Shown here: in pieces, positions 42,944-52,700 of the stretch
Layout: each line of letters starts with the position of its first letter
Numbering within the stretch: the first letter of the stretch is position 1
Origin: Bactericera cockerelli
Taxonomy: Eukaryota > Arthropoda > Insecta > Hemiptera > Triozidae
Direction: 5' to 3'
Assembly (NCBI GenBank): GCA_024516035.1
Contig: JAMCCL010000018.1
Span: 62,001 to 126,000 of the forward strand
DNA: 64,000 nucleotides
Made by a program: the position numbers and the translations under genes
The notes under the pieces: model-generated
Seen by the model: only the letters and a program-made list of their open reading frames with translations
What the model was told of the DNA's origin: nothing
The model's database searches: none

Positions 42944-43411
42944 ATGCAAACATTAGAAGACTTGGCATTCAGACAAGCAGTATATGATTTTTCCAACAGA
43001 CATGTTGATGAAATTGTAAAAATTTTCGAAAACTCTTATACTGATCGTTTACCTGCCTATTTCTTCTTTTGTTACATTAAACCTCAAGTAGTTAAACTAG
43101 GTCTACCACCGTTCACTACTCATTGTTTTCTTCATCGTTTTGAAGATTTACTATATTTAATTAGATTACAAGGGTATTCAAATAACTTATATCGTAATTG
43201 TAGATGTAATAATTATAAGTATGTGGAACATGAGCATAAGGACTGTTACCATGAAAATATAAGAATAAAATTTCTCTCTACCATAAAAGATACTTTCACA
43301 AATTTCAATTTATTTATTAAATTATGGAAAGATGAAATACCCAGTCACCGTGTAGACCGATGTCGTTACTATCGGTATCCTGAAAAGTCTGTGTGGGAAT
43401 TGTTCGATTAG
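42944..43411 (+). CDS. 155-residue Cys/His-containing protein (Polinton centre)
   Basis: Start taken at the first ATG (42944). A Cys/His cluster near the middle (NLYRNCRCNNYKYVEHEHKD, then C-Y-H) could form a zinc site. Aromatic-rich flanks. No family recognised. Adjacent to the 166-residue gene and 108 bp upstream of the polymerase. Confidence 0.5.
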   Translation: MQTLEDLAFRQAVYDFSNRHVDEIVKIFENSYTDRLPAYFFFCYIKPQVVKLGLPPFTTHCFLHRFEDLLYLIRLQGYSNNLYRNCRCNNYKYVEHEHKDCYHENIRIKFLSTIKDTFTNFNLFIKLWKDEIPSHRVDRCRYYRYPEKSVWELFD

Positions 43412-43519
43412 TCCTTATGTTCCATCCATAATCATGGCATTTATTTTTATAGAATAAGTGAATATACAATTATAAGTTGATTAATTTTTATTTTATTTAT
43501 TTTTTCTTGTGAAGGCATC

Positions 43520-46500
43520 ATGGATATCCCCAGAGTAAGAATAGCACTATGTAATATATGCAATGAACATTATAGTTTTACAAGTGATGCTCAAAAAAAT
43601 GAACATTTTAACTCTGCACAACATCAAAGAAATCTCTTCAACAGCTATCCTGATAATGTCACATTACTAGAGTCTGCCTTTAAAAATAAAATAAGAACGT
43701 ATTTCATAAAAAATAAAAATTATAAAAACATAGAAACATTTCTTCAGGAGTATGTAAAGGATAAAGTGATGGAGTTGAAGGAAGAAATTTTGATAAACTA
43801 TCAGAGTTTCAAACTGTCAGCTCGATTATTTGTTTTTTTCAAACAACTCACCAAAGAAGAAGACATCAAACTAGCATCTTTTAAAACCAAAAATTTTACA
43901 GTGTGTGAAAGTGTTGACTTTCTTAATGTGTGGCAGGAAGCTGTAGAGAGTTTACAATCGGAGATGCTTGATTTTGAATTAAAAGGAAGCGGTTGGACAA
44001 TGAAGTCTATCGGAGGAGTTCAACTCTCCTTTCTAAAATATCAACCAATTCGGTGTGGTACTTTTATTAAGACTCCGGATTTTCTTGAGAAAAAAAGACT
44101 AACTGTATTTAATGTCAAAATCAATGACAACTATTGCTTCAAATATTCAATGTTGGTAAAGTTTATTTCCGATTGGAAAAAACGCAATTTTAAGAAAAAC
44201 TATAGTGATCTCGAAAGCAAATACAATTGGTCGGGATTGTCATGGCCAGTTAAAATTGACGAGCTAGACATTTTCGAAAGTAACAATCCGGGTGTAGCAG
44301 TAAATGTTTACATCGTGGAAAGAAACAACCTGATCCAACCGTTCCGCATTTCCCGAATTGATAACGTGCAGAGCTCGAATGATTTACTTTTGCTTAGAAA
44401 TGGTAACGTTTCACACTTTGTATATATAAATAATTTTAATGAATTAATGCGTCATAGACTCCCAGCATCATTGCAAAAGTCTACTATAAAATTCAATGTT
44501 TGTAAAATCTGTCTGTCTGTGTTTATCGTTGAAAAACATTTTCACGAGCACCATTGTGATAGAGAGACCCCGGAAAAGTTAACTTTCACCCTCTATAGTG
44601 TCCCATCATTTCTAAGGAAGAGTAAACATTTACATACCTTTGAGCATGGACTTGGTAGTTTTAAAAAATGTATTGAGTTTGCTAATGAAAATGTTCAAAC
44701 TTTTAATTTTCACGATATACATGAGAACACGTGTTTAAAACAAGTAACTTGTTTTGAGAAGAATAATTCTAACATATCCATCAATGTACTTGGCGCGGTA
44801 GAAGAGGAAAAGAATAAGAGTGTTTATATTCTTAAAGTTTGTAAAGAAGAAAAGCCATTTCATATTGATTTACTTTTAACAAGTAACGATAAAGGATTAT
44901 ACCATTATTCTCTCATTAAAAATTTCAATAGATTCATAACAAGATTTTATTATAAAAGCAAAAAAAAATACATTAGCCGGTTTTTCTGCAAAATGTGTTT
45001 TACTGCATTTGAAGATGAGACAAGGTTGTTCAAACATAAAGAACTATGCGGTAAACAAAATCCTTGTGTTGCCATTATGCCGGAACCAGGTAAAAATATT
45101 TTAAAGTTTGAGCATTTTCAATTTGAACAAAAAATTCCTTTTGTAATTTTCACTGATTTCGAATCCATATTGAAAAAAGTCAGCTCTTGTGAACCATCAG
45201 CACTTGACTCGTACACTTTGACCACTCAACAACATGTTCCTTTTTCTTTTTCTTACTATGTGGTTGGCCCCAACACAAACAAGTTGATTACATATACGGC
45301 TAAAAATGAGAATGAAGATGTTGTTGAGATATTTTTTAAAATGTTAATTGATGACGTGAAAAAAATAGATGAATTTTATAAGAAACAAGTTCCACTCGAC
45401 CTTTCACCCGATGATTGGAAACGTTTTCATGAAACTAAAGAGTGTGAGCATTGTAAATTACCTTTTTCAAACATTCTAAAAAAAGTGAGGGATCATTATC
45501 ATTATGGTGATGGAAGCCTTCGAAGGGTACTTTGCAATAGATGCAATTTAAAATTTAAAAAAGAAAAATTTGTTCCTGTTGTAGCACATAATTTTTCAGG
45601 CTACGACAGTCATTTGATCATTAAAGGTTTGACTTATGATGATAAAAAAATAGAAATAATTCCAAATTCAACAGAAAAATATGTTTCCTTTTCAAAAAAG
45701 GTTACCGACAACCTGAGTGTTCGTTTTATAGATTCATTCAGGTTTTTGTCAAGCAGCCTTGATAAATTGAGCAAAACATTGCCAAAAGAAAATTTTTATC
45801 ATACTAGGAAACATATTCAGTCCGATATTGATTTTGAATTACTGACTAGAAAAGGAATTTTTTGTTACGAATACCTTGATAGTTATAGTAAATTGTTCGA
45901 TACTAATCTGCCACCTCTTGATGAATTTTATTCCTCTTTAACAAATAGTTCAGTTACTCAGGAAGATTATGTTCACGCTCAAAAAGTGTGGACACATTTC
46001 AAGTGTCAAAACTTGAAAGAATATTCGGAAATTTATCTGAAAACTGACGTTCTATTGTTGGCAGATATTTTCGAATCCTTCCGAAACCTCTCCCTAAGTA
46101 TATACAGCTTAGATCCTGTATGGTACTACTCTTTGCCGGGTCTTACCCTGGATGCTATGCTTAAGAAAACAAAAGTTGAAATAGAACTTTTGTTAGAATA
46201 TGACATGTACCTCTTTTTTGAGCAAGCAGTTAGGGGAGGTATTTGCCAATGTATTCAAAAGTACGCAGAGGCAAATAATAAACACATGGGAAGCGATTTT
46301 ATTTCATCTGAAAAATCCTCCTATCTTACTTATCTAGATGCTAATAATCTTTACGGTTACAGCATGGTTCAGAGAGTTCCTTTGAAAGATTTCAAGTGGT
46401 TGAGCGAAGAAGAAATCAACAGTATTTCTGTTTTAGATCTGACTCCACAAGATGATGTTGGATATTTTTTCGAGGTAGACGTGGAATATCCCAAGGAATT

Positions 46501-47572
46501 ACACGATTTACATTCGAATTTACCCTTCCTCTGTGAGAGAAAGAAATCTCCATTGTCTAACGCTCAAAAACTTATGACCACATTGGAAAACAAACATAAA
46601 TATATTGTACATTGTCTAACGCTAAAACAAGCTCTTGAACATGGACTCAGACTTGTAAAAATTCATAGAGGAATAAAATTCATCCAAAGCAATTATCTAG
46701 CTCCGTACATTAATCTTAATACTGAGCACAGGAAAAATGCAACCAATGATTTTGCAAAGGCTTTCTTTAAACAAGTCAATAACAGTTTGTATGGTAAGCT
46801 CATTGAAGGTGTGCGTAAAAGGGTTAATGTACAGTTAGAAACAAATTGGAAATTAGCTAGAAAACGTATTTCTAGTCCATTTTTCGAAGACTTCAAAATA
46901 TTCAAAGAAAATCTCGTGCTCTTTACTATGAAGAAAACTAAAATTCAATTCAACAAAGCCATTTTTGCAGGCGTTTGTGTTCTCGACCTCAGTAAAACTT
47001 TGATGTATCAATTTCACTATGATATTGTGCAACCAAAGTTTGGTCCTGAAAATGTTAGGTTACTCTATATGGACACAGATTCATTTTTTTATCAAATTTT
47101 TACCACTGACTTATACCGAGACTTTTCGAACCTTTTGGAACACTTGGATACAAGTGCATACCCGAAGAATCACGAATTATTCTCTCTTCAAAATAAAAAG
47201 GTACTTGGAAAGTTCAAAGATGAGTTGGATGGTAAAATTTTGAAAAAATTTGTGGGCATTGCGAGTAAACTTTATTCATATCAAGAGCATGAGGGTAAAA
47301 TAGTAAAGAAGGCTAAGGGTGTTAAGAAACATGTTACAGAACGACAGATCAAGTTTGAAGATTTTGAAAGATGTATGCGTGAAAATATTGAACTTTACAA
47401 ATCTTTTCACAACATCGTCTCTAAAAATCATTGTTTGACGACTGTGAAACAAAACAAACTTGTTCTGAACAACTTTGATGACAAACGAGTTCTCATGACC
47501 GATAAAATCAACACCCTGCCATTCGGTCACTACAAGTTAAAAAATGAGTCTTCAGAAATGGATTTGGAATAG
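43520..47572 (+). CDS. Protein-primed family B DNA polymerase (DNA_pol_B_2), Polinton type
   Basis: 1350 residues, uninterrupted. Exonuclease motifs: FTDFES (Asp546, Glu548), AHNFSGYDSH (Asn691, Asp696) and YLKTDVLLLAD (Tyr839, Asp843). Polymerase motifs: YLDANNLYGYS (Asp940, motif A), KQVNNSLYGK (Lys1084-Gly1092, motif B) and YMDTDS (Asp1185, Asp1187, motif C). All catalytic residues are present. Between Exo I and II lies a CX2C...DHYHYGDG...CNRCN block like the endonuclease VII-type zinc/HNH insert of Polinton polymerases. The 500-residue N-terminal extension has a C2H2 finger (C11, C14, H29, H35) and two more CX2C-type fingers (KICLSVF...HEHHC; KMCFTAF...HKELC). It would replicate the linear element from protein-capped ends. 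Confidence 0.95.
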   Translation: MDIPRVRIALCNICNEHYSFTSDAQKNEHFNSAQHQRNLFNSYPDNVTLLESAFKNKIRTYFIKNKNYKNIETFLQEYVKDKVMELKEEILINYQSFKLSARLFVFFKQLTKEEDIKLASFKTKNFTVCESVDFLNVWQEAVESLQSEMLDFELKGSGWTMKSIGGVQLSFLKYQPIRCGTFIKTPDFLEKKRLTVFNVKINDNYCFKYSMLVKFISDWKKRNFKKNYSDLESKYNWSGLSWPVKIDELDIFESNNPGVAVNVYIVERNNLIQPFRISRIDNVQSSNDLLLLRNGNVSHFVYINNFNELMRHRLPASLQKSTIKFNVCKICLSVFIVEKHFHEHHCDRETPEKLTFTLYSVPSFLRKSKHLHTFEHGLGSFKKCIEFANENVQTFNFHDIHENTCLKQVTCFEKNNSNISINVLGAVEEEKNKSVYILKVCKEEKPFHIDLLLTSNDKGLYHYSLIKNFNRFITRFYYKSKKKYISRFFCKMCFTAFEDETRLFKHKELCGKQNPCVAIMPEPGKNILKFEHFQFEQKIPFVIFTDFESILKKVSSCEPSALDSYTLTTQQHVPFSFSYYVVGPNTNKLITYTAKNENEDVVEIFFKMLIDDVKKIDEFYKKQVPLDLSPDDWKRFHETKECEHCKLPFSNILKKVRDHYHYGDGSLRRVLCNRCNLKFKKEKFVPVVAHNFSGYDSHLIIKGLTYDDKKIEIIPNSTEKYVSFSKKVTDNLSVRFIDSFRFLSSSLDKLSKTLPKENFYHTRKHIQSDIDFELLTRKGIFCYEYLDSYSKLFDTNLPPLDEFYSSLTNSSVTQEDYVHAQKVWTHFKCQNLKEYSEIYLKTDVLLLADIFESFRNLSLSIYSLDPVWYYSLPGLTLDAMLKKTKVEIELLLEYDMYLFFEQAVRGGICQCIQKYAEANNKHMGSDFISSEKSSYLTYLDANNLYGYSMVQRVPLKDFKWLSEEEINSISVLDLTPQDDVGYFFEVDVEYPKELHDLHSNLPFLCERKKSPLSNAQKLMTTLENKHKYIVHCLTLKQALEHGLRLVKIHRGIKFIQSNYLAPYINLNTEHRKNATNDFAKAFFKQVNNSLYGKLIEGVRKRVNVQLETNWKLARKRISSPFFEDFKIFKENLVLFTMKKTKIQFNKAIFAGVCVLDLSKTLMYQFHYDIVQPKFGPENVRLLYMDTDSFFYQIFTTDLYRDFSNLLEHLDTSAYPKNHELFSLQNKKVLGKFKDELDGKILKKFVGIASKLYSYQEHEGKIVKKAKGVKKHVTERQIKFEDFERCMRENIELYKSFHNIVSKNHCLTTVKQNKLVLNNFDDKRVLMTDKINTLPFGHYKLKNESSEMDLE

Positions 47573-47689
47573 GTTTTCGATTTTTTGATTGTGTTTATAA
47601 AAAAAAGTATAAATTCAACTAGCATGTAGTCCTTATGGTCAGTACTTGTTTATCTGTCTCTTGAAACAAGTGTTAACTGTTATCTTAAA

Positions 47690-48388
47690 ATGGAAAATAC
47701 TTTTGTAGCAGATATTCAATTTTTTCGCGACAATGAAAAACAAATAATTTTAAAAAGTTTCTCATTCTCGAAACTTTTTGACGATAACTTTGTGCAACAT
47801 TTTGTATTCAAACCACCCTATGATTTTCAAAAATTAAATTTACTCCGTCGACGAGAAGCTGCTATCGTTACATTAAATTATCATCACTTGGATTGGGATG
47901 ATGGCTTTGTTGAGTACGATCAAGCAGTGCAAATCATTCGATCGTGTCTCTCTAAAGCAAGCGAAATAATTGTAAAAGGATTAGAAAAGGAAAAGTTTTT
48001 AAATTCTATTTTACCTATTAAAACATGTTACAATATTGAAAATTTAAACTGTCCTAACTTTAAGTCTTTAAAATTGAAATTGTGTCCACAAAATTCTATT
48101 TCTCCGGTTTCAAGTTTAAATGTAATTGTTATGAAACAATGGTTGTGTGAGCTAATGAAAAGTAGTTTAATCTTAACCAACGAAGCGATTGGCATCTTTA
48201 ATGAAACCAATGATTTTTTCTCATTGAAACCCAGAGACCTATATTTTTTACCTGTAAATTTTCTTCTTTATGCTTTTGATATTGATTTTCTAAATAGTAT
48301 ATCTTATCTTTTGCCTCCACATATTGTACAGAACCCATACTTTAAGAATTCTCTTAGTACTGACAGTGGATATGATACCGTAGAGTAA
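47690..48388 (+). CDS. 232-residue protein, right-arm version
   Basis: Starts MENTFVADIQFFRDNEKQII, then enters the arm-shared sequence at FSFSKLFDDN. The DIQ-F start resembles the beginning of a family of invertebrate transposon-associated proteins that I recall only loosely; that link is uncertain. The first 22 codons lie in the unique centre and the rest in the inverted repeat, so this gene spans the boundary. It could be the ancestral version, with the left copy the recombinant, or the reverse. Lies 117 bp downstream of the polymerase on the same strand. Confidence 0.6.
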   Translation: MENTFVADIQFFRDNEKQIILKSFSFSKLFDDNFVQHFVFKPPYDFQKLNLLRRREAAIVTLNYHHLDWDDGFVEYDQAVQIIRSCLSKASEIIVKGLEKEKFLNSILPIKTCYNIENLNCPNFKSLKLKLCPQNSISPVSSLNVIVMKQWLCELMKSSLILTNEAIGIFNETNDFFSLKPRDLYFLPVNFLLYAFDIDFLNSISYLLPPHIVQNPYFKNSLSTDSGYDTVE

Positions 48389-48413
48389 AAGATAAAAAAA
48401 AAAAAAAAAAAAA

Positions 48414-48455
48414 TTTCACGAAAAGTTCACGGATTATAAACTTAGAGTTGGTATT
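48414..48455 (-). repeat. 42-bp patch copied from the unique centre
   Basis: Exact complement of 41762-41803. It replaces about 40 bp of left-arm sequence (AAGAAAAAACATATTGCTAC region). Flanked by a T/A run on one side and TTTTGTACAGAACCC, shared by both arms, on the other. Confidence 0.8.
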
Positions 48456-48884
48456 TTGTACAGAACCCACTTACTTTGAAATAATATTTTAAAAGTTACT
48501 ATTGTTAAATATGTTTGCACTAATATGTATATTCCAAGATTTGATTTTCATATTTTTTTAATTATATTTTATAGTACACAATGTTTTTTTTTTTAATTTA
48601 TTTTTCACAATGCTAGCTAAGTGAAATTATGCTTACCCTAAGTTGTTCACATTGATAGTTTAAAGTAATTATTTCTTTACTCCAAGATAATTTATATCCA
48701 CTATTTCATTTTTTTTTTTTTTTTTGTATAGTACAGTTTTAAAGTATCCTAAATTGATTTTTTTAAATAAGAACAATAAAGTATTTTGATTTTATTAAGT
48801 ATTTCACTATGTATTTTATTACAATTTAAAATATATAAGAGAAAAATCATGCATTTTATTCTTACATCTACTTGTTTTCATTTT

Positions 48885-49823
48885 CTATTTCTCAATTAGG
48901 GAAGAAATAGGGACCCATTGGTTTTCTTCAGGTCCAAAACCTAAATATTTTACTAAAACCTTATCACCTTTACGTTGGAGTACCTTTTCTACGAGATAAA
49001 CATCTGGATATGAGGTCTTGAGTAACTCTTGCTCGTAGAAACAACCATGGATTGGTTTCCCGTTTAAATCTTCTAAGTGAAATACCCTAGGAAAAGTATG
49101 ACCTACCTTAACCACTCGAAAAACTTCATAACTCCAGTTGGCCTCATAACCTTTCTGAAACAAATGTTTAACTTTGGAAATTCGTACAAGATCACCTAGT
49201 TTAAATTTACCAGTTCTATCTAGGACTTGCTTGGGTTTGTTCAATCGAAGAGCTACAAGACTTTGATTTTTAGAGTTTACATCTTTGGGTGCCATACCAA
49301 TAGAGCGATGTTTGCTGGCATTGTAGGTAGACACAAGACTTGGTAAAATATCCAACCATCTGTACGAACCAAGTAAATTAAATTCAATCCACATTTTACT
49401 TTTCAAAGTTCGATTAAACCGCTCTACAATAGCAGCTTTCATGGGAGAAAATGTACTGTAATGGGTAATGTTATATTTTTGCATTAGTTTGCGGAATGGT
49501 TGGCCAAAAAACTCTTTGCCAGCATCCGTTTGCAAGTGGGTTGGGATCATGGTAGGTTTCAACTTTTCTAGAACATATTTTTCCATCTGCTTGGCAACTT
49601 CAGCACTCGTTTTGTTTTTCAACGGCGCACAGTAAGAAAACTTGGAGAAGCAGTTGATGCAGGTAAGTATGTATTTATAACCATCATTTTCATTGGCATA
49701 TGGAATCATTTCCACTAGATCAGCTTGGAAAAGATCATGAACATTGCGAAGTAGAGTTCTCCGGTGGGGAAATAATTTTCTAGCAGGACGATGTAGCTCC
49801 AAAACCAAATCACGCTTTGACAT
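48885..49823 (-). CDS. Polinton-type integrase with chromodomain (right arm)
   Basis: Second intact integrase gene, 312 residues. All catalytic residues are as in the left copy; two substitutions (Asn to Ser after the core, Ile to Val in the chromodomain). Both integrase genes read toward the centre of the element. The start overlaps the coiled-coil gene's stop in TAATG, as on the left. Confidence 0.9.
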   Translation of the reverse strand: MSKRDLVLELHRPARKLFPHRRTLLRNVHDLFQADLVEMIPYANENDGYKYILTCINCFSKFSYCAPLKNKTSAEVAKQMEKYVLEKLKPTMIPTHLQTDAGKEFFGQPFRKLMQKYNITHYSTFSPMKAAIVERFNRTLKSKMWIEFNLLGSYRWLDILPSLVSTYNASKHRSIGMAPKDVNSKNQSLVALRLNKPKQVLDRTGKFKLGDLVRISKVKHLFQKGYEANWSYEVFRVVKVGHTFPRVFHLEDLNGKPIHGCFYEQELLKTSYPDVYLVEKVLQRKGDKVLVKYLGFGPEENQWVPISSLIEK

Positions 49824-51106
49824 TATTCTATTGGAACGGGAAGTCGGGTTGCTCGTTCTTCAACTTCTCCGATGGTGGTTTTCTTTGATGATTTAGATTT
49901 TACAAGAGGCTCCAATTTTTCATACAAGAGAGGTTCAAATATCAGATTCCTAATTTTTAAACTTATATCAGTTTTCAACTCATCGACTACATTCAACTTG
50001 ATATAGTTTTCAATTGTTTCATTAGAGATATTAATTTGTTCTTTTATAGTGATTATTTCCACATCCAATTTCTCCATTATTTCTTTGCTAAGTTGAGTTA
50101 CAACTTTTTCTAAAACGTCATCCGTAATTTCACCTTCACTCCAACACGATAGAAATGCTGACAGTATCTTGTCAGTATTTATTCTGACGAGTAAATTAGA
50201 ACGCAATTGTTGTAAGAATTTCTTTTTGTTGGACTCTTCAAGAAGAAAATTATTTAAATTTTGAGTAAACATTCTTGACAGATCACTTCGAATTTTTATT
50301 TTTTCTTCCTCAACTTTTCTTTTGAAATCAGTCTCATGAGTTGACAGCAATGAACTTAACATATTTGTTACTTCGGTTTTCAATTTTTTCTCTTTTTCAC
50401 TAACAATCTCCTTGAAATCAGACTCGTGATTTTTTTTATAATTGTAAAATGTTGTTCCATAGAGAGCTTTTTTGTCCAAAGCAGCGATATCTTTTCTTAA
50501 AGCTGTGGTTGCATGCACATGTTGTTTATAGTGTTGATCTACTGTATTTTTTATTTCTAAAAGAGGTGTGAACTTATTGTCCAATTCATGTATCCTGTTG
50601 GAAAGATCTTCTTTCACTTTGTTCAAGTCCTCGGTGATTTTTTGTTCTTTTTCTCCAGCCTCAACAATGTAGTCATCAAACGCTTTTTTCAACATAAATT
50701 TAGAATTATAAATCTCATTATCCTGTTTTCTATTGTGTTTCAATTCGTCTATTGATAATTTCACATCGTTCACATTTTTTTCATTGTTTGCTTTGTATTC
50801 AGTAAAAGATTTTTGCTCCAAATAAGTGCTATTAGCCACACGTGTTGGTACAAAATTATTTTTGCTGATGTGATTTGATAAATTATCAAACGTTCTTCTT
50901 TCTACAAAGTAGGACAGTAACTTTTGAACATGCGACTGGCGAGGGAATTCTTTCATGAATTTTTTGACTTCTTTTTCAGTTTGACTTTCAATTTCATTTT
51001 TATTTTTCTGTTCAGGTTGTTCTTCTTTGTGATGTCTTTTCAATGCTCGTCTTAAGGCGTGGTGAAGTTCACTCTCACCAAAATAGTTTACCGAATGATT
51101 CTTCAT
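49823..51106 (-). CDS. 427-residue coiled-coil protein (right arm)
   Basis: Same protein as at 38287-39570 with no residue difference seen. Full conservation of a long charged helical protein in both arms, next to synonymous or conservative changes elsewhere, suggests a required function or very recent homogenisation. Confidence 0.65.
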   Translation of the reverse strand: MKNHSVNYFGESELHHALRRALKRHHKEEQPEQKNKNEIESQTEKEVKKFMKEFPRQSHVQKLLSYFVERRTFDNLSNHISKNNFVPTRVANSTYLEQKSFTEYKANNEKNVNDVKLSIDELKHNRKQDNEIYNSKFMLKKAFDDYIVEAGEKEQKITEDLNKVKEDLSNRIHELDNKFTPLLEIKNTVDQHYKQHVHATTALRKDIAALDKKALYGTTFYNYKKNHESDFKEIVSEKEKKLKTEVTNMLSSLLSTHETDFKRKVEEEKIKIRSDLSRMFTQNLNNFLLEESNKKKFLQQLRSNLLVRINTDKILSAFLSCWSEGEITDDVLEKVVTQLSKEIMEKLDVEIITIKEQINISNETIENYIKLNVVDELKTDISLKIRNLIFEPLLYEKLEPLVKSKSSKKTTIGEVEERATRLPVPIE

Positions 51107-51138
51107 AACTAACTGTTTGTTTCCGATTTGAAAACTAT

Positions 51139-51480
51139 TTATATCCTTCTTCTTGTGGGTGGAACTTTGTAGGGAATACTTCTTTTGACGTTACTGCTAT
51201 TGTTTGGTTGAGCATTGCTTGTTTCCTGTTCCAAGTTTGTCATTTCAAACAAAAATTCTTCCAAAACATTTCCTCCATTATGTTCTACCGGTACAAAGTT
51301 GTAGGTCGCTTCAGTGACGATATTGCCTTCATTTGAAACAGCGACTGGTTTCTTTTTCTTACTAATATAAGGCTTTTGGAAGAGAGGACGAATATCAATG
51401 CCATGATGTGTAAGCCAGTACATTAGGTGAATAGGTATTTCTTGTTTTTGACACTGACAACCCTCAATTTTACAAACCAT
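51139..51480 (-). CDS. 113-residue Polinton protein (right arm)
   Basis: Copy of 37913-38254 with one visible substitution (Pro to Thr in the acidic middle). Cys-rich start and basic tail retained. Confidence 0.55.
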   Translation of the reverse strand: MVCKIEGCQCQKQEIPIHLMYWLTHHGIDIRPLFQKPYISKKKKPVAVSNEGNIVTEATYNFVPVEHNGGNVLEEFLFEMTNLEQETSNAQPNNSSNVKRSIPYKVPPTRRRI

Positions 51481-51654
51481 TATTATATATTTTTTTTAAT
51501 GCACGTATTAAACACGATACGAACACCACAAGAGAAGAAATGGAACTGATTTGCTTGTTCTCAAATATTCTCAATCTCACGTAGCGGTTATAATACTGAG
51601 AGGTTCATCTATAAATACCAATATTCTAAGCGCATACTCCTTCATAACGCAAAC

Positions 51655-52041
51655 ATGATTCAACATGAGAACAGTGATAATGCTACCCAATTATTGCTCG
51701 GTGCTCGCGAATATGCAATGTACTTGATTAGAATGTGTTTGATTTACCAAAACCAATCTTTCCTGGATAGTTATGATGTACATGGCTGGGATTCAAAAGC
51801 AAGAAAATTAAATTTAACCTACGATGAATGTTCTGAAATTACATCTTCCAATATATTCAATTGCAAAAATTCCACAATGTTGAATGAATACGCTGTGAAC
51901 TTTTTGTCTGCTTTGAATTCACTATGTGAAACCATCAAACCGGCTCCTACATCTAACACATGTATGTATTGGATTTTTTCATTAATATTATTTAGTATCC
52001 TATCCATTGTTTTAATTAACGTAAGAAAAAAAATGAAATAA
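51655..52041 (+). CDS. Tail-anchored 128-residue protein (right arm)
   Basis: Copy of 37352-37738. The C-terminal membrane segment reads CMYWIFSLILFSILSIVLIN here, followed by VRKKMK. Divergent from the 113-residue gene. Confidence 0.6.
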   Translation: MIQHENSDNATQLLLGAREYAMYLIRMCLIYQNQSFLDSYDVHGWDSKARKLNLTYDECSEITSSNIFNCKNSTMLNEYAVNFLSALNSLCETIKPAPTSNTCMYWIFSLILFSILSIVLINVRKKMK

Positions 52042-52134
52042 AATAAATGTTTGTAATATTTTATGACAACACACCTTGTATATTTGACCATACACGTCGA
52101 GCCTATACCAAGTTTTGCTTATTAAAAAAAAAAT

Positions 52135-52700
52135 ATGTTTAACGGTCTAGCAGCCTGCTTCAAATAATTAGTTTTCTAAATCTAAAATTGGTTTCGTGAC
52201 TTTTCAAGAGTTTTTAATTACTATATGAGCCACTGCATTGCAACGATAACAAATTGCCTACATGCACCTTGGTTAGAATTGAACACACAATGTCTCTGTT
52301 CGTACGAATTATGCACGCCCGGTATCTTAGTTGTTATGCAATGCGCAATCATGTGCTACATACCCATTACCCGTGCTCGTAAGGTTAATACTTGTCCCCT
52401 GAAAATTATATTTTGTAATAACAATAAAATTACCAGGTATTATGTTCTTTATCTACCTCTCCTAACGGTACTGTGTTAGAACAAACAAATTTCTTCTTTG
52501 TACTTTTAAAATTAATTATAGCACAAAAAATAATAATAAAAACAACGAACACACAATGCTTCCGTTATCTAAAATAATAAGTTTTTTAAATTGAAACATT
52601 AAATCTCCAACTGGAATTGGTCTAGCCCAAATTAGTTTTTAAATCTAAAATTGGTTTCGTGACTTTGCCTCGATTTCAAGAGTTTTTAATTACTCAACTA
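52135..52700 (-). repeat. Subterminal repeat units of the right arm
   Basis: Two copies of the unit found about four times in the left arm (centred near 52180 and 52650), plus the paired GTAGGCAATTTG-type unit (about 52250 and 52740, complement). Copy-number difference accounts for most of the arm length difference. Confidence 0.65.
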
